5,759 nucleotides of DNA from NCBI GenBank assembly GCA_023396555.1, contig JAEWWC010000068.1, forward strand, positions 1 to 5,759, given 5' to 3'. The notes beneath the pieces are model-generated. The model saw nothing but the letters and a program-made list of their open reading frames with translations, was not told the DNA's origin and ran no database searches. Position numbers and translations under genes: made by a program. This DNA comes from Bacillota bacterium. GTDB lineage: Bacteria; Bacillota; Clostridia; Christensenellales; SZUA-584. Below are positions 1 through 5,759 of the stretch, one piece after another. Within the stretch, counting starts at the first letter, position 1. Each line of letters opens with the position of its first letter.

Positions 1-593
1 TTCAAACGGTGGAGCACCGATTTATCATTCAGGAAGGTGGTCTCAAGTACCTTGAACTCGCGCCCAACTTCCTCCAAAGTCGAGAGTATGATCTTCAGGC
101 TGTCCGCGTCGATGTCCTTGCGGACACCGCCTACCTTGCACACCGAGAATATCACGCGGCCGCCCGTCGTCATCTCGAATATGTCCAGCACCTTCTCTCG
201 CAAACGCCAGCACTGCATGAACAGGTTCTCAAAGCCGAACGAATCAGCCAGCAAACCCATCCACAAAAGGTGACTGTGGATACGCGACAGCTCCGCCCAC
301 ACCACGCGCAGGTAAAGCGCGCGCGGCGGCAGCTCCAGTTTCATAATGTCTTCCACGGCCATGCAGTAACCCATGCCGTGCATAAAGCTGCATATGCCGC
401 AGACGCGCTCCGCGACGTAAACGTAGTCGATAAAATCGCGCGACTCGGCCAGCTTCTCGAGGCCGCGGTGAATATAACCGATGGACGGAACGGCCTCTAC
501 CACGCGCTCGTCTTCAATCACGAGATCGAGATGGATAGGCTCCGGCAGCACCGGATGCTGAGGTCCGAACGGTATGACGCTTCTCTTCCCCAT
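1..593 (-). CDS. echE: Ech-type [NiFe]-hydrogenase large (catalytic) subunit, N-terminal part
   Basis: This is the large subunit that carries the Ni-Fe site of a group 4 energy-converting hydrogenase. It is homologous to the 49-kDa (NuoD) subunit of complex I. The start ATG lies 2 bp after the echD stop and is preceded by a GGTGAG ribosome-binding sequence. The reading frame stays open for 197 codons to the window edge, so the 3' part is missing. The protein begins with a typical FGPQHPVLPEPIHLDL stretch (residues 9-24). Residues 63-72 read RVCGICSFMH, the L1 motif with the two nickel-ligating cysteines C65 and C68 and the conserved H72. Complex I NuoD lacks these cysteines, so this points to a real hydrogenase. 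The second cysteine pair (DPCxxC in the family) would lie near the C-terminus, outside the window. Family members are about 360 residues long, so roughly 55% is seen. The assignment to Ech rather than another group 4 type rests on gene order and subunit sizes. Confidence 0.93.
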   Translation of the reverse strand, partial: MGKRSVIPFGPQHPVLPEPIHLDLVIEDERVVEAVPSIGYIHRGLEKLAESRDFIDYVYVAERVCGICSFMHGMGYCMAVEDIMKLELPPRALYLRVVWAELSRIHSHLLWMGLLADSFGFENLFMQCWRLREKVLDIFEMTTGGRVIFSVCKVGGVRKDIDADSLKIILSTLEEVGREFKVLETTFLNDKSVLHRL

Positions 594-595
594 GT

Positions 596-949
596 CTACT
601 CACCGTCCTTCCCGGCAAACGGGGTCGGCTTCGCCGTCTGATAAAGCTTGCCCCCGAAGTCCACCAGTTTGTGCTTCACTTTCAAACCGAAGAGGGATTC
701 AATCTCGTTCTCGTATAAAAAGGCCGGCGGGAATATGGCACTGATGCTGTCGATCTCATCCGCAGGCGTCACTGACATTTTCAGATCTACAAGCTGGTAA
801 GACCGGTCGAAAGAGTAATCCAACTCCAGCGCTTCACCGTGCCTGCTGCAGCAAATCTGAACCAGCCGGCACCCCTGTTCCTTAATGTCGCTTACTTTAT
901 CGAGCAGCTCCACCGGCAGTATGCTGATAAACTCAGTTTCGGGCTTCAT
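596..949 (-). CDS. echD: Ech-type hydrogenase subunit D (NuoC/30-kDa-like)
   Basis: This is a 117-residue soluble protein related to the 30-kDa (NuoC) subunit of complex I. It has no cofactor motif and by family knowledge helps hold the large and small subunits together in the cytoplasmic arm. Its start overlaps the echC stop in an ATGA sequence (949-946), which implies coupled translation. The family signature is visible near the C-terminus as NEIESLFGL (residues 81-89), matching the reduced ExxxxxFG core seen in short Ech-type versions. The length fits stand-alone EchD proteins and is shorter than NuoC, which is usually 150-200 residues. No signal peptide or membrane segment is seen. Sequence conservation in this subunit is low, so the call leans on its place between the small and large subunit genes as well as on the motif. 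Confidence 0.88.
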   Translation of the reverse strand: MKPETEFISILPVELLDKVSDIKEQGCRLVQICCSRHGEALELDYSFDRSYQLVDLKMSVTPADEIDSISAIFPPAFLYENEIESLFGLKVKHKLVDFGGKLYQTAKPTPFAGKDGE

Positions 950-1410
950 TTGTTCACTTCCGTCTTCTTAGCTTTCTTTCTCGCCAATTTTGATTGTTTG
1001 TACTTCTCATCCAATATATGCGCCGCCTTGGCAACGCCATCGATAATGGCTTCGGGACGCGCCGCGCAGCCCGGTACATAAACGTCCACCGGCACCGCCT
1101 TGTCCGCTCCGCCGATAATGTTATAGCAATCGGCGAATATGCCGCCGCTGGTCGCGCAAATGCCGATAGCCACCACCGCTTTGGGGTTTGGCATCTGCTC
1201 ATAAATCTGTTTCAACACGCTTAATCCCTGCGCATTGACGCCGCCCGTCACCAGCAATATATCGGCATGCTTGGGGTTGCCGGTATTGATGATGCCGAAG
1301 CGCTCAAGGTCGTACAGCGGCGTGAGGCACGCCAGAACTTCTATATCGCAGCCGTTGCAGCTGGAACCGTTGTAGTGTATCACCCATGGTGATTTGCTGA
1401 AATAACCCAT
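946..1410 (-). CDS. echC: Ech-type [NiFe]-hydrogenase small subunit (NuoB-like)
   Basis: This 154-residue protein is the small subunit and holds the single [4Fe-4S] cluster next to the Ni-Fe site. It is homologous to NuoB (PSST). All four expected cluster ligands are present: C18 and C21 (SSCNGCDIE), C85 (GICATSGGIF) and C115 (PGCAARPE). It has only the proximal cluster domain and lacks the extra clusters of uptake-hydrogenase small subunits, as expected for group 4. There is no twin-arginine signal, so it acts on the cytoplasmic side. The C-terminal 20 residues are strongly basic (KLARKKAKK), common in these subunits. Two further cysteines (C28, C95) are not part of the known ligand set. The start is 7 bp after the echB stop, with an AGGTGGG ribosome-binding site that overlaps that stop. 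The gene ends in a 4-bp ATGA overlap with echD. Confidence 0.95.
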   Translation of the reverse strand: MGYFSKSPWVIHYNGSSCNGCDIEVLACLTPLYDLERFGIINTGNPKHADILLVTGGVNAQGLSVLKQIYEQMPNPKAVVAIGICATSGGIFADCYNIIGGADKAVPVDVYVPGCAARPEAIIDGVAKAAHILDEKYKQSKLARKKAKKTEVNK

Positions 1411-1417
1411 TGCCCAC

Positions 1418-2281
1418 CTACTTTAAAATCAACGAGAGTATGACCAGATTCAAAAAGCCGACCGTTGCCGTGATGCCCCATGCCGTCTTCAGCGCCCACT
1501 TCCACCGCACGCGCGCGAAGGAGTTGTCCATTAGTATCTCCAGGAAGTAGATAAACAGACAGACAATCACCGCCACCAGCGGGCTTATGGGCGCCTTCCA
1601 CGCAAAGAACAGATAGATAAAGCCCAGCAGCATAATGTTCTCATACCAGTGCGTAATCTCCACGATCGCCAGCGTAGGGCCGGCAAACTCGGTCGTGAGG
1701 CCGCTGACCAGTTCCTGATGTGCGTGATGTGACGTGCTGATGTCAAAAGGCGACTTGCGGAACTTGAACGTCAGTATGTAGACGAAGCCGATGAAGACGC
1801 CGGGAAGATAAACGATGGACGGCAGCTGCGACGACATCATGCTGCCCACCGAAAACGTCTTGTCCGAGAGATAAAAGCCCATGGCCGTGAAAAGCACCAT
1901 CGGCTCATATGCCATCATCGCGAGCAGCTCGCGGTCCGCCCCCAGGTTGCTGTATGGCGAATTGGTAGAATACGCTGCCATCAGCAGGAAAATGCTCGCC
2001 AGAGTCAACGCGAATATCACCAACAGTAAATCACCGCCGGTAAAGAATATCACCCCCGTGGCGATCATGAACAGCAGGAACATCACCACAAGAAACGTTT
2101 CCGCATGGTTAACGACCACCGCTTCCTTGCGGAGCAGCTTCATCACATCATAAAAGGGCTGCAAAATCGGTGGTCCCTGCCGCCCCTGCATGCGCGCGGT
2201 GATCTTGAGGTCCACCCCTGCCAGCAGTCCGCCCAGAATCGGTGCCAATATAATGTATATCAATGCATATAGCCAGTTCAT
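1418..2281 (-). CDS. echB: Ech-type hydrogenase membrane anchor subunit (NuoH/HycD-like)
   Basis: This is an integral membrane protein homologous to NuoH and HycD. It docks the hydrogenase arm to the membrane and forms part of the ion path. I place the start at 2281, giving 287 residues, because that ATG overlaps the echA stop as ATGA and has GGGAG 9 bp upstream. An in-frame ATG at 2335 would add 18 residues that lie inside echA. Conserved loops seen are ARMQGRQGPP (29-38, NuoH loop 1), GADRE (114-118), and KSPFD (176-180) followed by HQELVSGLTTEFAG (188-201). In NuoH these acidic loops face the cytoplasm at the quinone-site and E-channel region. About eight hydrophobic segments are spread along the chain. 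Length fits EchB (about 290) and is shorter than NuoH (about 325), in line with hydrogenases that do not use quinone. Confidence 0.94.
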   Translation of the reverse strand: MNWLYALIYIILAPILGGLLAGVDLKITARMQGRQGPPILQPFYDVMKLLRKEAVVVNHAETFLVVMFLLFMIATGVIFFTGGDLLLVIFALTLASIFLLMAAYSTNSPYSNLGADRELLAMMAYEPMVLFTAMGFYLSDKTFSVGSMMSSQLPSIVYLPGVFIGFVYILTFKFRKSPFDISTSHHAHQELVSGLTTEFAGPTLAIVEITHWYENIMLLGFIYLFFAWKAPISPLVAVIVCLFIYFLEILMDNSFARVRWKWALKTAWGITATVGFLNLVILSLILK

Positions 2282-4176
2282 CCCAAAATACTCCCACACA
2301 GATAAATCAACGCGAACACCAGCAGCGCCAGGCATATCAGCCCAGCGATCTTAAACAGACGCTGTTCGCCGAAATAACGTTCCATATACCAGTTGGCCAG
2401 ATACATCCGTTTCGTCTCACCGCCCGCGCCCTCAAAGTGCCGGTTGTCGCCCGAATTGATGCCGCTCATGTAGACTTTGGTCAGCTTGCCGTAGGACAGA
2501 AACTTAAGTGCCACCGGCAGCAGCAGTATCATCGCCAGCAGCATCAGCATGATATGCTGGTTGCCGAGGCCGATGATCACCTGCGACGCCCCGAACATCT
2601 GTGTCAGGAACGGCTCGATCATGGACTGTGAGACGATCGGGAACAGCAGACAATTGGCGACCGTGAATGCCGCCAGCGAATACAGCGCCACTGTCTCCGC
2701 CCTCGGCGGTTTCACGGACAGACGCTCGCTCTGCGGCCTGATTGCCACCAGCTTGCCCAGCCATTTGGTCCAGTAAAACAGCGTAGCCGCGCTGCCGAAC
2801 ACCAGCAGCAGCAGCATGATCATGTTCTTGGAATCCAGAAACGCCTTCATCGCCGCCCATTTGGAAATCAGCATGCCAAATGGCGCAAGGAACATCCCCG
2901 CGATGCCGACCGTCATCAGTATCGCCATCACCGGTACCTTCACGATGAGGCCGTGCATGTCTTCAATGTCGCGGCTGCCCGTGAGGCTTTCCACCGATCC
3001 CACCGAGAGGAACATCAGCGATTTGGATGCGGCGTGGAATATGATCAGGAATATAGCGGCCCACAAAGACTCGTAGGTGCCGATGCCCGCGCAGGAAACG
3101 ATCAGACCGAGATTGGCGATGGTGGAATAAGCCAGCACCTTCTTGGCGTCGTTTTGAGATATGGCGATGATGGATGCTGCGAGGAATGTGACGCCCCCGA
3201 CCAGCACTACAAAGTAGCCGGCCATGTTGCCGTTAAGCAGCGGTGCGATGCGCAGTATGATATACACGCCCGCCTTCACCATGGTGGATGAATGCAGCAG
3301 CGCCGATGTGGGCGTAGGTGCCACCATCGCACCCAGCAGCCATTTGGAAAAGGGCATCTGCGCGGCCTTCGTCAGCCCCGCGATGGCGATGAACAACGCC
3401 GGTATGATGAGCAGGGCGTTCTGCGATTCCAGTATGTTCTTCAGTTCCGTGACGTGCAGCACCGTTCCGAAGAATATGATACCCGCCGCGAAAAATACAC
3501 CGCCGATGCTATTGTAAAGCAGCGCCGTAAAAGAGTTCCGTTTTGCTTCCTCCGTCCTCGTATACCCGATCAGCAGGAAGGAACACACCGTGGTAATCTC
3601 CCAGAACAGGAATATCCATACGAGATCGTTGGACAGCACAATACCGAACATCGCTGAAAAGAATGCGAAGAATACCGCAAAGAACACGTTACGTCTGTCC
3701 GTAACGTCCTTGTGATGCTCATGGTAGTGCTTCATGTACGAGATGGAATAGATGCTGATGAGCCCGCCGACAAACGCGATGATGATGACCATGATGATGC
3801 TGAGCTTATCCACAAAGAAGTGATGGCTCAGCGACTCGGTCAGGTGATGGCCGGACAGTTCATACCACGCCAAAGCCGCCATCTGCACCACGGATAAAGC
3901 CGTGATCAAATACTTCCTGCTCCGCACCGTTACAAATATAATATAAAGCGTGATCAGTATCTCAATGGCAAACAAACCGATATTGACCACGGTCGATTCC
4001 ACAAGATAATATTCTTCCGCCTTATTGAAATGTATAACAGCGAGTATCACGGACAAGGCTGCGATGGCGAGAGTGGTCAGAATGATAAGTGTATTGCGCA
4101 GGGTGTTGTTTTTGATGCATATCATCAAAACGGCTGTCAATAATGGTACGAGTATTAATAGTATGAGCAGCGACAT
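2278..4176 (-). CDS. echA: Ech-type hydrogenase ion-translocating subunit (NuoL/Mrp antiporter-like)
   Basis: This 632-residue polytopic membrane protein belongs to the NuoL/MrpA-type antiporter family and by family knowledge pumps H+ or Na+ for the complex. The core domain shows FWEITTVCSFLLIGY with E192 or E193 equivalent to the TM5 glutamate of NuoL. It also shows GLTKAAQMPFSKWLLGAMVAPTPTSALLHSS (about 267-297) with the TM7 lysine K270 and H295, then VKAGVY. NDAKKVLAYST (about 342-352) and HAASKSLMFLSVGS (381-394) follow as in other members, and LISKWAA (436-442) holds a later lysine. Length fits EchA/HyfB-type subunits. The loop at residues 149-156 is rich in histidine. The start has AAGGG 6 bp upstream, and a strong promoter begins about 60 bp ahead, making this the first gene of the operon. 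The 3' end overlaps echB by 4 bp. HyfB-like naming would be equally valid; I use Ech for the five-gene order. Confidence 0.94.
   Translation of the reverse strand: MSLLILLILVPLLTAVLMICIKNNTLRNTLIILTTLAIAALSVILAVIHFNKAEEYYLVESTVVNIGLFAIEILITLYIIFVTVRSRKYLITALSVVQMAALAWYELSGHHLTESLSHHFFVDKLSIIMVIIIAFVGGLISIYSISYMKHYHEHHKDVTDRRNVFFAVFFAFFSAMFGIVLSNDLVWIFLFWEITTVCSFLLIGYTRTEEAKRNSFTALLYNSIGGVFFAAGIIFFGTVLHVTELKNILESQNALLIIPALFIAIAGLTKAAQMPFSKWLLGAMVAPTPTSALLHSSTMVKAGVYIILRIAPLLNGNMAGYFVVLVGGVTFLAASIIAISQNDAKKVLAYSTIANLGLIVSCAGIGTYESLWAAIFLIIFHAASKSLMFLSVGSVESLTGSRDIEDMHGLIVKVPVMAILMTVGIAGMFLAPFGMLISKWAAMKAFLDSKNMIMLLLLVFGSAATLFYWTKWLGKLVAIRPQSERLSVKPPRAETVALYSLAAFTVANCLLFPIVSQSMIEPFLTQMFGASQVIIGLGNQHIMLMLLAMILLLPVALKFLSYGKLTKVYMSGINSGDNRHFEGAGGETKRMYLANWYMERYFGEQRLFKIAGLICLALLVFALIYLCGSILG
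2290..2295 (-). promoter_or_regulatory. Ribosome-binding site deciding the echB start
   Basis: GGGAGT on the minus strand lies 8-9 bp before the ATG at 2281, inside the last codons of echA. It supports the ATGA-overlap start over the earlier in-frame ATG at 2335. Confidence 0.6.
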
Positions 4177-4236
4177 AGTTTTCCCTTATTTCCGTGCCAG
4201 TCTGACTAATTAATAATGGCTGGCTATAACCGAGTC

Positions 4237-4265
4237 AATATAGCACCGGTCAAATTCATTGTCAA
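4237..4265 (-). promoter_or_regulatory. Strong sigma-70/sigma-A promoter of the ech operon
   Basis: On the minus strand a perfect -35 box TTGACA (4265-4260) is followed by a 17-bp spacer and the -10 box TATATT (4242-4237). TGC sits directly ahead of the -10 and gives an extended -10 motif. This predicts a transcription start near 4230 and a leader of about 54 bases to the echA ATG. It is the only near-consensus promoter found between the zinc-ribbon gene and echA on this strand. Confidence 0.85.
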
Positions 4266-4287
4266 CGATTGATATTATTTTGACAAT
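4258..4287. repeat. 8-bp perfect inverted repeat over the ech -35 box, putative operator
   Basis: ATTGTCAA at 4258-4265 and TTGACAAT at 4280-4287 are exact reverse complements separated by 14 bp. Equivalent bases in the arms are 22 bp apart, about two helical turns. The inner arm coincides with the -35 box, and the centre lies near -42 relative to the predicted start. A dimeric regulator binding here could block the polymerase or, as a class II type activator, contact it. The motif does not match the Rex, FNR or CRP consensus in spacing, so I do not name a regulator. It could also be partly a by-product of the TTGACA box in AT-rich DNA. Confidence 0.5.
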
Positions 4288-4330
4288 CTTAATGTGCCCA
4301 CATGCTCTTATTTTAGCAGCGAGTAGAACC

Positions 4331-4358
4331 AAATAAACTGCTCAGTCTCCAGTTATTT
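4331..4358. repeat. Imperfect AT-rich inverted repeat (possible weak terminator or binding site)
   Basis: AAATAAACTG and CAGTTATTT flank a 9-base loop. The pairing is complete except for one bulged base. It lies downstream of the zinc-ribbon gene and upstream of the ech promoter, so a weak terminator on the minus strand is possible. The stem is AT-rich and no separate T-run follows, so this is uncertain. Confidence 0.3.
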
Positions 4359-4576
4359 GTGCAACCCATACCGCTATACTTCCGCATTATTGCAGCAGCA
4401 AATCAGAGCAATAGCCTTCTTTTATATGTTTACTTAACAGGATTATGTTGAGCAGGGGTATTAATTAATTTCTAAAACAAAGATGGGTATCTAAAACCAG
4501 CGTCCGGCCAATTATTGGAGCAGTTATCGCGCTGCAGTACAGCCTGTATGCCCTGTATAACCGGCTTCTGGCTTTT

Positions 4577-5071
4577 CTACTGTGTATTTGCCGTCTCCGC
4601 AGGCTGGTGACGATAGTAGTATTCCCCGTCAAATTCCAGCACGCCGTCCAGCAGATAGAACCACGCCCCGTCGGCGTCTCCGGTTTCATAGATCTGGCCC
4701 TCCACATAGCCCGGCTCCCGGTAACCCACCGCGTACATGAAATGAATGCGCCCCGCCTCGCCGGACGCGTCCGTCACCGTCATGCCCTTGCCGTTCTGCA
4801 GCATAATCAATCGTGTCCCGTCCTGTGCGTACCACCGCCCGGCCACGGGATTTGCGTTCAGCACCAGCACCAGTATGAGAACCGCCAGCAATACGACGGC
4901 CACCGCGATGGATACCGCCATCGCCCGCCGGCGTTTGGGCAGAACCTTCTCTGTCCAGCTTGCGCCGATCGGCGATGCCGCAGCCTGAGCGCCTGCTCCC
5001 AGCGGCTGTCCACAGTTGATGCAGTATTTATATTCGTCGCTGTTATTAACCCCGCAATTCCGACAACGCAT
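4577..5071 (-). CDS. Zinc-ribbon, single-membrane-span protein of unknown function
   Basis: This 164-residue protein has three visible parts. Residues 3-20 form a zinc ribbon with two CxxC pairs (C3, C6, C17, C20; RCRNCG and YCINCG) of the kind that opens many Firmicutes membrane proteins. A 25-residue linker rich in alanine and glycine and a basic KRRR patch (46-49) lead into one hydrophobic segment (50-71). The remaining 90 or so residues start with AGRWYAQDGTRLIMLQNGKG, reminiscent of small beta-sheet, lipocalin-like extracytoplasmic domains. The basic patch before the span predicts the zinc ribbon inside the cell and the C-terminal domain outside. I chose the ATG at 5071, not the in-frame one at 5167, because GGAGGGG lies just ahead and the zinc ribbon then begins at residue 2. 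It is on the same strand as ech but 400 bp away with its own promoter, so a shared function is not implied. No specific role is recognised. Confidence 0.85.
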   Translation of the reverse strand: MRCRNCGVNNSDEYKYCINCGQPLGAGAQAAASPIGASWTEKVLPKRRRAMAVSIAVAVVLLAVLILVLVLNANPVAGRWYAQDGTRLIMLQNGKGMTVTDASGEAGRIHFMYAVGYREPGYVEGQIYETGDADGAWFYLLDGVLEFDGEYYYRHQPAETANTQ

Positions 5072-5074
5072 ATA

Positions 5075-5081
5075 CCCCTCC
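5075..5081 (-). promoter_or_regulatory. Ribosome-binding site of the zinc-ribbon gene
   Basis: GGAGGGG on the minus strand sits 3-5 bp before the ATG at 5071. This strong match decides the start in favour of the 164-residue form over the upstream in-frame ATG at 5167. Confidence 0.8.
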
Positions 5082-5138
5082 GTATTCAGTAAGCAGCTTT
5101 CTAGCCGATATCTTCTGTTGGCAGTATTTTTTATAGTT

Positions 5139-5167
5139 ATTATATACCACCCAAGATCTGTACACAA
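5139..5167 (-). promoter_or_regulatory. Probable promoter of the zinc-ribbon gene
   Basis: A perfect -10 box TATAAT (5144-5139, minus strand) has a weak -35 TTGTGT (5167-5162) 17 bp upstream. TGG just before an overlapping TATATA could act as an extended -10. The predicted start near 5132 gives a leader of about 60 bases. This also argues against the in-frame ATG at 5167, which lies in the -35 region. Confidence 0.55.
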
Positions 5168-5251
5168 TCACAGAGCCGGCAGCCTTCTTTATACCAGTAA
5201 CTTATTTTTTCCATATGCGGCCTAAGGGTGCTGTTTCCGCGGCAGTCTGTG

Positions 5252-5260
5252 TGATACAAT
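5252..5260 (+). promoter_or_regulatory. Possible extended -10 promoter of the ATPase gene
   Basis: TGATACAAT is an extended -10 (TGn plus TACAAT, five of six consensus bases). No good -35 box is seen 16-18 bp upstream. It would start transcription near 5267, about 40 bases before the ATG at 5308, divergent from the zinc-ribbon promoter about 90 bp away. Confidence 0.4.
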
Positions 5261-5307
5261 ATTCAATCATAAATCATGCGAAATTGAGCGGAAGGGCGTA
5301 AAGCCGT

Positions 5308-5759
5308 ATGAGAATCAGCGAAGCCAAACAGTGCATCATGGAACTGTACAGAAACACCGACAGCGTTATCGCGCTGGTCAGCGAGCGCGGCGTGGGCAAG
5401 ACCTCCGCATTCCAGCAGTGCGCCTGCGAACTCTCCATCGGCTACATGGGGCTGTATGCTGCGGCGATGGAAGGGCCGGACTTCATGGGCCTGCCGGACA
5501 AGGACCGTGAGAAGGGCATCACGCGCTATCTCGCGCCGCAGTTTCTGCCCACAATGACCGCCGTTGAAGAGGGCTTCTTCCCCGAGAACGGCCTGCTGGT
5601 GCTGGAGGAGATCAACCGCGTGCCCACCGACACCGTCTCGGTGCTGTACCCGCTGCTGCTAGAGCGCAAGATCAACGGCCACAGCCTCGCCCCCGGCTGG
5701 AAGATTGGCGTCACAATGAATCCGGACACGCTCAACTACGCGGTCAACTCGCTGGACGA
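5308..5759 (+). CDS. AAA+ ATPase, MoxR-like, N-terminal part
   Basis: The frame is open from the ATG at 5308 to the window edge (150 full codons), and the 3' part is missing. An in-frame TAA at 5299-5301 makes this the first possible start. GGAAGGG upstream is a usable but distant ribosome-binding site. The nucleotide-binding fold is clear: Walker A SERGVGKT (25-32), a PDFMGLPDKD stretch (57-66) resembling the DxxGxP region of MoxR proteins, Walker B LLVLEEINR (96-104), and a sensor 1 region IGVTMNP with N138. MoxR-type ATPases act as chaperone-like remodelling enzymes and are often paired with a downstream von Willebrand A-domain protein, which would lie beyond the edge. Two positions are unusual: S25 replaces the first Walker A glycine, and E100 replaces the usual Walker B aspartate. 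The catalytic glutamate E101 is kept. Other AAA+ clades, such as dynein-related ATPases, cannot be excluded. Confidence 0.87.
   Translation, partial: MRISEAKQCIMELYRNTDSVIALVSERGVGKTSAFQQCACELSIGYMGLYAAAMEGPDFMGLPDKDREKGITRYLAPQFLPTMTAVEEGFFPENGLLVLEEINRVPTDTVSVLYPLLLERKINGHSLAPGWKIGVTMNPDTLNYAVNSLD

Larger units (their letters stand above)
4177..4576. other. Gene-free stretch between the zinc-ribbon gene and echA
   Basis: This 400-bp AT-rich stretch holds no ORF I can support. It contains the echA promoter and an overlapping inverted repeat (4237-4287), a 5' leader of about 54 bp, and an imperfect hairpin at 4331-4358. In the leader, GCCAG (4196-4200) and CTGGC (4220-4224) could pair as a small stem that leaves the echA ribosome-binding site (AAGGG, 4183-4187) free. 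I find no clear GC-rich stem followed by a T-run to end the zinc-ribbon transcript. The short open frames that enter from 4577 onward are shadows of that gene. Confidence 0.7.

Noticed and set aside
9..641. A 210-codon plus-strand open frame
   Set aside because: It lies antisense to echE, which has the RVCGIC motif and a conserved N-terminus. The plus-strand product has no recognisable domain.
4292..4303. ATGTGCCCACAT palindrome upstream of the ech promoter
   Set aside because: The arms are 5 bp with a 2-bp centre, which is too short for a CRP-type site and easily due to chance.
4388..4413. TATTGC...GCAATA inverted repeat followed by a short T-rich run on the plus strand
   Set aside because: The stem is only 6 bp with a 14-base loop, and no plus-strand gene lies upstream, so a terminator is not supported.
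4538..4558. TACAGCCTGTA palindrome and two CCTGTAT direct repeats
   Set aside because: These are short, with only two copies and no array or T-run. No CRISPR or terminator is supported.
4465..4707. An 80-codon minus-strand frame overlapping the end of the zinc-ribbon gene
   Set aside because: It is mostly out-of-frame reading of the zinc-ribbon gene, has no ribosome-binding site, and its product is arginine-rich and low in complexity.
4607..5092. A 161-codon plus-strand open frame
   Set aside because: It is antisense to the zinc-ribbon gene, which has a strong ribosome-binding site, CxxC pairs and a membrane span. The plus-strand product resembles nothing known.
5526..5735. A 69-codon minus-strand open frame
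   Set aside because: It is antisense to the MoxR-like ATPase, whose Walker A, Walker B and sensor 1 motifs are clear.

Overview
The window carries most of an operon for a membrane-bound, energy-converting group 4 [NiFe]-hydrogenase (Ech type) on the minus strand. Upstream of it are a small zinc-ribbon membrane protein gene on the same strand and a divergent, truncated AAA+ (MoxR-like) ATPase gene on the plus strand. Strong purine-rich Shine-Dalgarno sites (GGAGGGG, AAGGG, AGGTGGG), consensus-like sigma-A promoters, moderately GC-rich genes with AT-rich intergenic DNA, and this gene mix suggest an anaerobic, probably Clostridia-like bacterium. That assignment is inference; no rRNA or other marker gene is present.

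Layout, read along the minus strand: zinc-ribbon protein (5071-4577); a 400-bp gene-free stretch holding a near-consensus promoter (4265-4237) overlapped by an 8-bp inverted repeat; then echA (4176-2278), echB (2281-1418), echC (1410-946), echD (949-596) and the first 197 codons of echE (593 to the window edge). The ech genes overlap by ATGA (A/B and C/D) or lie 7 bp (B/C) and 2 bp (D/E) apart, so they are almost certainly one transcript with coupled translation. A ferredoxin-like echF would be expected beyond the left edge, after echE, but it is not visible. On the plus strand a MoxR-like ATPase starts at 5308 and runs off the right edge.

How the genes work together: EchC (one [4Fe-4S] cluster), EchD and EchE (Ni-Fe site) form the cytoplasmic hydrogenase arm. 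EchB is the membrane anchor and EchA the antiporter-like ion-translocating subunit. By family knowledge the complex couples ferredoxin oxidation and H2 formation, or the reverse, to H+ or Na+ movement. The gene order A-B-C-D-E and the N-terminal RVCGIC motif of EchE support a true hydrogenase rather than respiratory complex I.

I see no mobile element, CRISPR array, tRNA or rRNA, and no clearly undescribed system. The most useful leads are the inverted repeat over the ech promoter and the unusual Walker motifs of the ATPase.
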